Of a stretch of 11,839 nucleotides of DNA, positions 1 to 8,600 are shown one piece after another. Source of the DNA: Corinectria fuckeliana (lineage: Eukaryota > Ascomycota > Sordariomycetes > Hypocreales > Nectriaceae). Position numbers and translations under genes: made by a program. How positions within the stretch are numbered: position 1 is the stretch's first letter; each line of letters begins with the position of its first letter. The DNA lies in contig WPDH01000340.1 of the NCBI GenBank assembly GCA_019137255.1, forward strand, positions 1 to 11,839. Reading direction: 5' to 3'. Under the pieces are notes generated by a model that searched no databases, was not told the origin of the DNA, and saw only the letters and a list, made by a program, of their open reading frames with translations.

Positions 1-1440
1 TTTAGTAATTATAAGAATAAGTAGGTTATTATATACTTTAAGAAATCTTATAAAGATTTTATCCTCTTTTAGGGCTTTTTATAACTTAATTTAGTATAAA
101 GCTTTTTAAACCTCTTTAAGGTTTATTATTAGGTGTATATAGCCTAACTTAGGTTTAGGTATCTTAGAGGGTAAGAGGGGGAGAAGATTAAAAATATCTA
201 CTTAAGGTTTAAAAAAGAATTTTCTTACTAAGATCTTAGCTTTATTTATATAGAGTATTACTAGCTTAGGTTAGTCTTAGTAAATAAGAGGTAAAAATTA
301 TAAAAAAGTTATAGTAGTTTTACTATATAGTTTAGCTTATCTTTTTATATTTTAGAATTATATTATATTATACTATAAGAGCTTAATTAGAAGTTTTCTC
401 TAAAGGATATATTATATATTTTATATATACTAATCTTATACTATATATACCTTAAAGTGTATATACTAGTTAGCTAGATAGCTAGTTTATTAGGCTATAT
501 AATATACTTACTTAAGTTTAAAAGTTATTTTAGCTATTTTACTATTTTACTAAGAGTTATAATAAGATCTAAGTTTCTTTTACTTTAAGGTTATATATTT
601 TATAATTATAGTAAGTTACTTAAAAAGCTATTTAACTTTTATATTTAAGACTTTTAAGGTAGTTATTATACTACTAAATATATAATAAAAATAAACTACT
701 ATTTTATTAGCTATTTTTTACTAGTAGGTTTTCTTTTAGTTAAATCTAAAGTTTAGCTTAAAAGCTGTTTTTTTATAAGTATTTATAATATAAATATACT
801 AAGAGATATAATTAGACTCTTTTAGGTTATAGTTAGTTCTTATATAAGAGGTATTAATAGTTTTAGTAGCTTAAGTAAGATTTAAAGTGCTATTTTAGTA
901 GTCTTAAGCTAACTTAGTAACTATTTTATAAGAGGTAAGAAAGCTAATATAAAGTTATAATATCTTTTTTATAAGACTATTACTATCTTAGTCTAAGTAG
1001 CTATAATAGTCTTAAAGCAGGTAGTAAAAGTTAAAATTACTTATAAGAAGTATATAATTATTTAAAGTAATACTAGTAAGAGCTTATAATATAAGTAAGT
1101 TACTTTTACTATTTAAGAGATTATATAAAATAATAATTTAGTATTAGGTTTTTATAAAGATAATACTAATTTAGTCTTCTTCTACTTATAATATTTATAA
1201 CTTAGGCTTATACTATTTATTTATATAAACTATTATATACTTACTATAGTAAACTATATAATAGTTATAATATTTTAAGTAAGCTAAAACTCTTATTATA
1301 TAGTTCTTATTTAGCTTAAAAAGTATAATTATATTATATTTATTATAAGCTTATAATATAATATAAGTTAGAATAGCTTAATAATTAGTATTCTAATATA
1401 ATACTAGTATTAATTAGTAGTCTAAGAGGAGGATAATAAT
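1..1440 (-). pseudogene. LINE ORF2 relic, copy 1: APE endonuclease and start of reverse transcriptase
   Basis: This is a dead ORF2, collinear with the ORF2 relic at 7157-8600. The endonuclease covers about 1310 down to 800. The GDFN-like catalytic stretch lies at about 1010-1047 and the SDH-like terminal motif at about 799-822. The reverse transcriptase N-terminal region fills about 240 down to 1 and is cut by the window start. Intact ORF2 would nick target DNA and copy the element RNA at the nick. In-frame TAG and TAA codons fall throughout, mostly where Gln, Trp or Arg would be expected, as RIP predicts. The upper boundary is approximate because no start codon survives. Confidence 0.75.
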
Positions 1441-2866
1441 AGTAATAAGACTAAGATAATTATTAAAAGATAGGATAGTATATAAGTAGCTTAGGCTTAT
1501 ATTAGGGCTAGACTAGTAAATATTATATATAATTTATTTATTAAGCTAAAAAGCCTTTTAGGTTTTCTTAATAAGAACTATATAAGCTAGGCTAATAGTA
1601 AGAGTAGTAAGAGTAAAAGCTTTTAAGTTAGAGGTTTAGTTACTATATATTCTTAAAAGTAAAAAGGTCTATTTAAGTATCTTTTCTTAGTATAAGCCTA
1701 GTATAAGATTATAATAAGATAGTTATAGCTCTAAGCTAGGTGTTTATTTTTATAAAGGATATAATTTAAAGAGATTCTTTTATACTTAGTTAGATATTCT
1801 TCTCTATTAGTATATATAATATTTTTATAATATTTATAGATTAGAGCTAATTTATAGTTTTAAGCTAAGTATTTAAACTTAAAATAGTTATAATATTAAG
1901 TAGGTTAAAGCCTTTTATTAAAAAGCTTATAGTTATATAGTTATATATTAAGTAATAGGCTATTATTATATAAGTAGTTAGCCTTTTTAATAAAGCTAAT
2001 ATATAAAATAAGATTTATTTTTACTTTAAAGCTAAATTAGCTAGTTTTTTACTTTTTAACTTAAAGGATTTTTAGTTAATTAGATCTATTAATTTCTTTA
2101 ATAAGTTTATTAGTATTATTTAAGATAGATATAAGTTAGATTCTTTTTACTATTACTATAAATATTAGAAAGAAGAAAGCTATATTATTACTAAAAGCTT
2201 TAATAACCTAATTTTTAGTATAAATAGCTTATATCTTATTTACTATATAAAATATAAGAATAGTATTATCACTTAGTAGCTTTCTTACTATAATAATATT
2301 AAAATTATTATAAGCTTAGTTTACTATCTTAATAATATCTTTTAGAGTTTAACTATTAATATTAAAAAGTATATTTCTTATTTAAATTATAATTTTATAT
2401 TTAATATAACTTTAGGTTATTTATTTTATATTTCTCTAGTTTAAAAGCACTAGATTTTATATTATAATTAATATATAAGAGAGTTAGCCTTTCTTATAAT
2501 CTAAAGATATAATAAGAGTTATATTAATAATAGAGATAAGAACTATAATAATATTTATAGTAATTTAGTTTTTAAGAGCTATTTTATAATTATATATAGT
2601 ATTCTTCTTATATAAGATATAAGCTTATATCTTATATATAAATATATAAGTTTAGATAATATATTAAACTTATTTAAGAGATATAATAAGAATAATTCTA
2701 GTAATAGTATTATATATTTTATTTTTTAGGTTATTTATTAGTATTTTACTTAGTTTTATAGTAAGTTTATTATTTTACTTAATATATACTAGCTAATTCT
2801 TATAAGAGAGTTATATTAACTTTAGTTAAGTTTATATACTTTTAAATTAATAGCTATTAGAAGTAT
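1419..2866 (-). pseudogene. LINE ORF1 (gag-like, zinc-knuckle) relic, copy 1
   Basis: This is a dead ORF1, collinear with 8575-10023 in copy 2. The zinc-knuckle region lies at about 1713-1909. At 2864-2866 the minus strand reads ATA where copy 2 has the candidate ATG start, a typical RIP loss of a start codon. Intact ORF1 of this family is an RNA-binding protein that packages the element transcript. Multiple in-frame stops make it non-functional. Both ends are inferred from copy 2, and the ORF1/ORF2 junction (overlap or abutment) is uncertain. Confidence 0.65.
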
Positions 2867-3010
2867 ATTAGTATTATTACTATAGTTTTAATATACTATT
2901 ATCTTTAAGGTAATATATATATAAGAATTTAGATTTTAGTATTAAAATATATTTTAAAGGTAGATTAGAGTTATAATAAGTAGAAACTAGGTAAGTCTTA
3001 AAAATAGTTA

Positions 3011-3520
3011 TAGCTTATACTTATATATATAAAATATATAAATCTTTACTATTTACTATTATTATTACTACTTATACTCTAGTAGAGGCTTTTTAGTAAG
3101 AGAGAAATACTAATAATATAAGTATAAGTTAGTTTTATAATATATATATAAGCTAACTAGTATATAAGAGAAAAAGCTTAAAAGGCTTAAAAATATAGCT
3201 TTTTAAGTAAAAAGTTAAGCTTTTAAGTATATATATATTATACTTATAGTAATAACTATAAGCTTAATATTTAACTAGTTTAATATACTAGTTAGTAAAA
3301 TTAACTATATTACTAAGATGCTTAAGTATCTTAAATATATTATAGTCTTAGCTTTTACTTATTTAAAAAGTTTTTTTACTCTTAAGATAGTTAAGTTACT
3401 AGCCTTTAAGAGAACTAGTAAGAAGAATAGTACTAATAATAATAAGACTAGTAAGACTAAAAATAATATTACTAATAGTAAAAATAAAAGTAAAAAGAAT
3501 AATATAAATATATAAGGTTA
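3011..3520. repeat. Unidentified dispersed repeat B, copy 1
   Basis: This half-kilobase segment aligns with 4717-5222 in direct orientation, with only a few bases of net indel and mostly A/G and C/T differences. This copy has lost more G and C than the other, so it was mutated harder. It contains a short perfect inverted repeat (AACTAGT at 3273-3279, ACTAGTT at 3287-3293) also present in copy 2. It begins about 15 bases beyond the 5' end of LINE copy 1 and ends just before an (ATTT)n tract. I do not recognise the family. It could be part of another transposon, or a 5' region linked to the LINE. Confidence 0.75.
3318..3515 (+). pseudogene. Short lysine/asparagine/serine-rich open frame in repeat B; probable relic
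   Basis: This ATG-to-TAA frame of 65 codons is the only sizeable open frame in the window. The predicted product has a hydrophobic N-terminal half (Ile, Leu, Val, Phe, Tyr) and a Lys/Asn/Ser/Thr-rich C-terminal half. The same frame is also open in B copy 2 (about 5023-5217), with similar residues but ATA instead of ATG at the start. Read upstream in the same frame, both copies run into TAA and TAG codons of the kind RIP creates. It may therefore be the C-terminal end of a longer ancestral protein. I recognise no domain. It could equally be open by chance, because a stretch poor in Gln, Trp and Arg codons gains few RIP stops. A functional gene here is unlikely. Confidence 0.3.
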
Positions 3521-3530
3521 GGTAATAAAT

Positions 3531-3550
3531 ATTTATTTATTTATTTATTT
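3531..3550. repeat. (ATTT)n microsatellite at the edge of repeat B
   Basis: About five units of ATTT directly follow the repeat B tail. The 13 bases just before it (3518-3530) are identical to 10176-10188, after which the two diverge abruptly at this tract. Simple-sequence tails are common at LINE 3' ends, so this could mark the 3' end of a minus-strand insertion extending to the right. That reading is inference. Confidence 0.6.
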
Positions 3551-3735
3551 ATACTTTATAAACCTAAAAGGTAGATAATACTTCTATTTTATATAGATAT
3601 AGGAAAAACTATAGAATTAGACAAAAACCTATATCCTTTATATAGCAGGCCTAGGTTAGGCCCCTTATGCTATTACTACATATAAGTAAATAGTCTTTTT
3701 GTTAGAACTAGAGTTATCTTATTTCCTAGGGGGCT

Positions 3736-3817
3736 AAGAAAAAATTAAAGAGAGGGAAGAAGAAAAAGAGAAAAGAAAAAAAGGGAAAAAAGAAAAAAGG
3801 AGTAAAAGAGGGAGAAA
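3736..3817. repeat. Polypurine tract
   Basis: The plus strand is almost entirely A and G over 82 bases, interrupted only by TT at 3745-3746 and a T at 3803. About 56 bases (3747-3802) are uninterrupted. Such asymmetric tracts can adopt triplex structures and sometimes occur in untranslated ends of transposons. No role can be assigned from sequence alone. It has few TpA sites, unlike its surroundings. Confidence 0.8.
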
Positions 3818-3864
3818 TAGTTAACTAAATATTAAGCACCTAGTCTGCTATAAGAGTAAAGCAG

Positions 3865-4037
3865 TTAAGTATTAGGATTATACTAGCTAGGTGTGTCTAG
3901 GTTACTTTATAGTTATAGCTAAGAGCCTAGAATTTTAAGTAGGCAGAACTAGCTGCTAGTAGATTAGCTAGCTGTTAGTAGGTTAGCTAGTAGTATAGTT
4001 ATTAGTAGCTAAAGGCTAGCACAGACCTAATACTTAA
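3865..4037. repeat. Inverted repeat with 12-base perfect arms
   Basis: TTAAGTATTAGG at 3865-3876 is matched by its exact reverse complement at 4026-4037, with about 149 bases between. Nearby words (AGGTGTGTCTAGG near 3890, GCACAGACC near 4019) suggest the similarity extends weakly. It could be a small decayed MITE-like element or chance in a low-complexity sequence. I see no target-site duplication. Confidence 0.3.
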
Positions 4038-4318
4038 TAGCTGTTAGCAGCTATTAGTAGCTATATAGATCTTTATTATTATTTATTATTTAGTCTCTTA
4101 GGTTATAATATTTTCTTTTCTTTCTTCCCTTTTTAATACCTCTATAAGTAGCTTCCTCTTAGGCTTTTTATTAGGCTTATATTAGCTTTAGGTCTTAAAT
4201 ATATACTAATATATATTCTTTCTAGGATTTATTAATATATTTATTTTCTAGCTACTTATATTATAGCTTTATTATAGTCTTATTATAGTAGCTGATTTTA
4301 TATAGCTAAAAATAATAA

Positions 4319-4319
4319 C

Positions 4320-4382
<63 letters not shown>
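4319..4382. repeat. (AAT)n microsatellite
   Basis: A nearly perfect run of about 21 AAT/ATA units. A shorter related run follows at 4456-4478. Uninterrupted arrays of this length are usually polymorphic and recent compared with the decayed flanks. Confidence 0.95.
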
Positions 4383-4455
4383 GATAATAAACCTAGTATA
4401 GTCTCTTAGTAAAAGAGATATAATTATATATACTAATCTGTTTATATATAAATTC

Positions 4456-4478
4456 TAATAATAATAATAATAATAATA
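4456..4478. repeat. Short (AAT)n microsatellite
   Basis: About seven units of TAA/AAT, 75 bases beyond the longer array of the same motif. It probably has the same slippage origin. Confidence 0.85.
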
Positions 4479-4716
4479 CTAGCTATAAGAGTAAGTTCTT
4501 TCGCTATAAATCTACTATATGTCTAAGCTAATCTTATATAAGCTAAGAGAAAGAGATAAGCTAAAGCAGAGGGTGCTACTACTTTAGGAGAGAAGTCTAC
4601 TACTCTAAAGGGAGTGGTATAAGCTATCTTCTGTTCTATATATATTACACAGATAGGTAAAAATAGTATAATAAGTCTCTACTAAGACTAGATAAATACT
4701 ATAGTAAGTAGCTATA

Positions 4717-5222
4717 TAGTTTATACCTATATATATAAAATATATAAAGCCTTACTATTTACTACTATTATTACCGCCTAAGCCCTAATAGAGACTCTCT
4801 AGTAAGAGAGGGGTATTAATAATATAAGTATAAGTTAGTTCTATAGTATGTATATAAGCTAATAGTATATAGAGGGAGGAGCTTAAGAGGCTTAAGAATA
4901 TAGCCCTTTAGGCAAAGAGTTAAGCTCTTAAGTATATATATATTATACTTATAGTAGTAACTATAGGCCTAATATCTAACTAGTTTAATATACTAGTTAG
5001 TAGGATTAACTATATTACTAAGATACTTAAGTATTTTAAATATATTATAGTTTTAGCTTTTACCTATCTAAGAAGTATCTCTATTCTTATAGCAGTTAGG
5101 TTATTAGCCTCTAAGAGAACTAGTAAGAAGGATAGTAATAGTAATAATAAGGCTAGTAAGGCTAGTAATAATATTACTACTAGTAAAGGTATAAAGGAGA
5201 GTAATATAAATATATAAGGTTA
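4717..5222. repeat. Unidentified dispersed repeat B, copy 2
   Basis: This is a direct repeat of 3011-3520 that keeps more G and C. It includes one CpG (about 4776) and shows G or C at many sites where copy 1 has A or T. The AACTAGT...ACTAGTT inverted repeat recurs at 4978-4998. The plus-strand frame from about 5023 to 5217 is open, ending in TAA, and matches the open frame of copy 1. Upstream in that frame there are RIP-type stops in a Lys/Arg/Leu-rich context, consistent with, but not proof of, a decayed protein. I do not recognise the family. Confidence 0.75.
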
Positions 5223-5261
5223 GATAGTAGGTAGTAAAGGTATAAGTTTAGGTTAGGTTTA
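5220..5261. repeat. Repeat B tail, shared with 10176-10217
   Basis: Directly after B copy 2, these 42 bases align without gaps to 10176-10217. I count eight mismatches, seven of them A/G transitions. The second copy lies only about 20 bases beyond the 5' end of LINE copy 2, with the body of B missing there. The first 13 bases of the tail also occur after B copy 1 (3518-3530). Confidence 0.65.
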
Positions 5262-5516
5262 TAGGTTAGTATTATAGGCTTAGAGGATTTTAATAGGGGG
5301 TTAAAAGATTTAATTAGGATTAGCAGCTATTATAATTAGGCTGGTTTTTTACCTTTTATAGCTTTTTCTAAGTGTATTTTATACTTTTTATAAGAAAGAT
5401 AAGAAGTACTTAGTATAATAGTATACTATTTCTGTTATAAGGCTATAAACTTAATTATAGTTATTATAGATTTATAAGGCTAGTTTATAGTATAAGATAA
5501 TATATTAGCTTAGAAA
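5262..5516. other. AT-rich stretch with no recognisable gene
   Basis: This is continuous with the repeat B tail and ends at the first NN. I see no open frame, no similarity to the LINE and no internal repeat. It is probably the rest of the repeat that carries B, but there is no second copy in the window to define it. Confidence 0.4.
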
Positions 5517-5518
5517 NN
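5517..5518. other. Two undetermined bases (NN)
   Basis: One of two NN pairs in the window. The sequence on its two sides may not be truly adjacent. Together with the second pair it brackets a 1628-base block that matches nothing else here. Confidence 0.95.
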
Positions 5519-7146
5519 AAACTACTAGGTAAGTAGTTAAGTAGTTTTACACTTAGATAGTTAAAGCCTAAACTTATATTAGTTCTATAGTAGGTTTATT
5601 AGGTGTTCTTATTATTTAGTATACTTAAGGTAAAAGATAATAATATATTTAGGTGTTTTTTTACTAGTTTTATATAAGTACTATAATAAAGACATATTAG
5701 GTATACACCTCTAAAAGAGAAAGCTTTTAAGACTAATTTTTTCTGTTTATAGCTATATAAGTATTAAGCTTTAATATTTATTAAGGTCTTAGTATAAGTA
5801 TAATACTCTTTTGTTATTAGTAAGAGGATAAGCTTTAGCTAGTTTAAGTTAATTAGTCCTCTAGTGCTCTCTTACTTTATCTTAGAGTTAGGTCTACTAT
5901 ATAGTCTATTTAGAAAGGGTATAAGCTTTTATTACTACTAATATTAGTTTATACTCTTTATAGGAGAGCTAGCTTTTAAGCTAATCTCTAACTTCTTACT
6001 ATAGTTACTATTATAGTTCTTACTACTACTTATAGCGAATCTACCTTAAAGCTGTAATAGTAGTAGCCCTAATAAGCTAGATAGTATTCTATCTCTTAGT
6101 ATAGCTATAAAATTAGGCGGCTAGTTTATTAAGGTAGATATTAAGAGGGGGGATAGCTAGCTTTATCTCTAGTAGGTAAGCAGGTATAGCTTTATAAGCC
6201 CCTACTACTATATATAGGTTCTAAGTCTATTCTAATATAAGTGCTTATATAATATCTTAAGGCTTACTACTAGGGGTTATTAGAGTATAGTAGGCTTTTA
6301 TATTATAGACTATAGTAGAATAGATAACTTATATATAAATTAATCTTACTCTTTTAAGGCTAACCTCTTATATACTTATAGTAATTATAGTAAGAGCCTA
6401 GTATTAATACTTAAGTTTCCCTTTAAGATAGTCTATATATAGGCCTTATAGTAGTTTATAATAGAGGAAGAGTCTAAGAAACCTATAGGTTTAAGTAAGC
6501 TATACTATTAAGTCTCTAAGTTAGATTTATATTTAGTCTGCTATATGTTTATAGGTAAAATAGAGGAGTTATATTTTATCTGGTTCTTAGGTTATACTGT
6601 TTATTTAGGCCTAATTATTATATATTTCCTATATAGTCTTAAGCTAGGTTTAAGTCTCTTTTATATTATAGCTAAATACTAGTAGGTTTATATTATTTAC
6701 AAATCTAATAACTAATATCCTAAGAGTATTATTAAGAGCTTTATAAAGGCTAGAAATAAAAAAGATAAATAGAATAAGTAATAAAAGAGATTCTTAGAGG
6801 ACTTCTACTTTAACTTTAATTAGGTTAGAGGTTTAGCTATTAAATTAAAGCTATACTATTTATAATATAAGATAGCTAGTAAGCTATACTAAAAGCTATC
6901 TAGAGAATCCTTTTAGTTATAAGATAGTAATAAGTTATTTATAGTTAATACTATTAAAGGCTCTTATAAAGTTAAGCTAGAGGAGAGAGATAAGACTATA
7001 TTAGGCTTATACTACACACACTATTTTAACAACTACAGCTAGAGCTAGCTCTATTAACTTTCTAAGCCTATTACTTATTTGCCCTAAGGGTAGTAGTCTC
7101 TTCTCTTCTGCTATAGTTATAATATACTTACTAATAACTATTTTAA
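5519..7146. other. Unidentified degraded block between two NN gaps
   Basis: This AT-rich, TpA-rich block has no long open frame. The plus-strand frame running through 6182-7145 has fairly few stops, and many of those present (TAG, TAA) could come from Gln or Trp codons. A Lys/Glu/Asp-rich stretch is readable near 6760-7000. This may be the remnant of a transposon protein, but I recognise no domain, and the minus strand is not clearly excluded. It does not read as the missing part of the LINE reverse transcriptase that should follow 7157 on the minus strand. A few CpG sites survive (about 6037 and 6118), so mutation is slightly lighter than in LINE copy 1. Confidence 0.35.
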
Positions 7147-7148
7147 NN
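7147..7148. other. Two undetermined bases (NN) at the truncation of LINE copy 2
   Basis: This NN pair falls about eight bases outside the last LINE sequence that can be aligned. The reverse transcriptase reading stops here, early in the domain. The loss of the LINE 3' half may therefore be an assembly break and not a biological deletion. Confidence 0.95.
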
Positions 7149-7156
7149 TTTACTAT

Positions 7157-8600
7157 TTTAGTAATTATAAGAATAAGTAGGTTATTATATGCTTTAAAAA
7201 ATCCTATAGGGATTTTATCCTCTTTTAGGGCCTTTTATAACTTAATTTAGTATAAAGCTTCTTAGACCTCTTTAGGGTTTATTATTAGGTGTATATAGCC
7301 TAACTTAGGTTTAGGTATCTTAAAGGGCAGGAGGGAAGGGAGGTTAAAGTTATCTGCCTAAGGTTTAGAAAAGAATTTTCTTACTAAGATCTTAGCTTTA
7401 TCTGTATAGAGTATTACTAGCTTAGGTTAGTCTTAGTAGATAAGAGGTAAAAGCTATAAAGAAGTTATAGTAGTTCTGCTATATAGTTTAGCCTATCTTT
7501 TTATATTCTAGAATTATATTATATTATACTATAAGAGCTTAATTAGAAGTTTCCTCTAGAGGGTATACTATATATTCTATATATACTAATCTTATACTAT
7601 ATATACCTTAGAGTATATATACTAGTCTATTAAGTGGCTAATTTATTAGGCTATATAGTATACTTACTTAAGTTTAAAAGTTACTTTAGCTATTTTACTA
7701 TTTTACTAAGAGTTATAGTAAGATCTAAGTTTCTTTTGCTTTAAGGTTATATATTTTATAATTATAGTAAGTTACTTAAAAAGCTATTTAACTTTTATAT
7801 TTAGGGTCTTTAGGGTGGTTATTATACTACTAGATATATAATAGAGATAGACTACTATTTTATTAGCTGCTTTTTACTAGTAGGTTTTCTTTTAGTTAAA
7901 TCTAAGGTCTAGCTTAGAGGCTATCTTTTTATAGGTATTTATAATATAAATATACTAAGAGATATAATTAGACCCTTTTAGGTTATAGTTAGTTCCTATA
8001 TAAAAGGTATTAATAGTTTTAGTAGCCTAGGTAAGATCTAAAGTACTATTTTAGTAGCTTTAAGCTAACCTAGTGATTATTTTATAAGGGGTAAGAAGGC
8101 TAATATAAAGTTATAACACCTTCTCTATAAGGCTATTACTATCTTAGTCTAAGCAGCTATAATAGTCCTAAAGCAAGTAGTAAAAGTTAAAGTTACCTAT
8201 AAAGAGTATATAATTATTTAGAGTAGTACTAGTAAGAGCTTATAGTATAAATAAGTTGCTTTTACTATTTAGGGGATTATATAGAGTAATAATTTAGTAT
8301 TAGGTTTTTATAAAGGTAATACTAACCTAGTCTTCTTCTGCTTATAATATTTATAACTTAGGCTTATACTATTTGTTTATATAGACTATTATGCGCTTAC
8401 TATAGTAAACTATATAGTAGTTATAATATCCTAGGTAGGCTAAGACTTTTATCTTAGGGTTCTTATTAGGCTTAAAGAGTATAATTATATTATATTTATT
8501 ATAGGCCTATAGCATAATATAGGTTAGAGTGGCTTAATAATTAGTATTCTAATATAGCACTAATATTAATTAGTAGTCTAGAGAGGGGATAGTAATAGTA
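7157..8600 (-). pseudogene. LINE ORF2 relic, copy 2: APE endonuclease and start of reverse transcriptase
   Basis: One minus-strand frame carries recognisable endonuclease signatures. GNFNFYYLL*D at 8166-8203 reads as a decayed GDFNLHHPLWD-type catalytic segment. STLDLT*A within 8012-8050 matches the LDLTWA motif. KGSNYIS* at 7955-7978 matches the terminal SDH motif. Upstream, about 8405-8456, is the region that precedes the endonuclease core in Tad1 elements. Further on, 7400 down to 7157, a DKAKIL..KFF stretch and a later KEV*EAL..KA..ED segment resemble the N-terminal part of fungal LINE reverse transcriptases. The YxDD catalytic motif is not reached. The intact protein would nick target DNA and prime reverse transcription. 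The start is not defined. Confidence 0.82.

Larger units (their letters stand above)
1..2996 (-). mobile_element. RIP-degraded Tad1-like LINE, copy 1 (3' end beyond window)
   Basis: This is a relic of a non-LTR retrotransposon read on the minus strand, with its 5' end at about 2996 and its 3' part lost to the window start. It aligns along its whole length with 7157-10153 at an almost constant offset of 7156-7157, so there are very few indels. Most differences are C/T or A/G transitions. The family assignment comes from the better preserved second copy (zinc-knuckle ORF1, then APE endonuclease, then the start of reverse transcriptase). Mutation is heavier here: many CpT and CpC sites kept in copy 2 have become TpT or TpC, and I saw only about three CpA and no CpG. 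All reading frames are full of stops. The next repeat to the right, B copy 1, starts about 15 bases past the 5' boundary. Confidence 0.85.
3521..4716. other. Gene-free, less heavily mutated AT-rich stretch
   Basis: No coding frame or recognisable element is visible on either strand. Residual CpA and GpC-containing words are more common here than in the LINE copies, for example around 3640-3700 and 3830-4040, suggesting a unique, younger or less RIP-exposed sequence. It holds a polypurine tract (3736-3817), an imperfect inverted repeat (3865-4037), a pyrimidine-rich patch near 4111-4136 and two (AAT)n microsatellites. One of the few CpG sites in the window is at about 4502. Confidence 0.6.

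Noticed and set aside
120..180. TTAGG-like words as telomeric repeats
   Set aside because: Only scattered single occurrences, no tandem array, and TTAGG is a common product of the local composition.
2975..3000. GTAAGT at the LINE/B boundary on the plus strand as an intron donor, or CTTACCTAG on the minus strand as an acceptor
   Set aside because: The matches are short in a low-complexity sequence. No partner site or open exon is visible, and the word belongs to the shared LINE end.
3318..3515. The single open frame as a functional small protein gene
   Set aside because: It lies inside a repeat whose other copy lacks the ATG, has RIP-type stops upstream in the same frame, and shows no recognisable domain. 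I list it only as a probable relic.
3011..5222. B copies 1 and 2 as long terminal repeats of an LTR retrotransposon
   Set aside because: They are direct repeats about 1.2 kb apart, but the interior shows no gag/pol trace, no primer-binding site is evident, and the ends lack TG...CA. RIP could have erased the last sign, so this is weakly rejected.
5519..7146. This block as the missing remainder of the LINE reverse transcriptase
   Set aside because: The minus strand just past the NN does not continue the RT pattern, and I could not find a YxDD-type motif in any frame.
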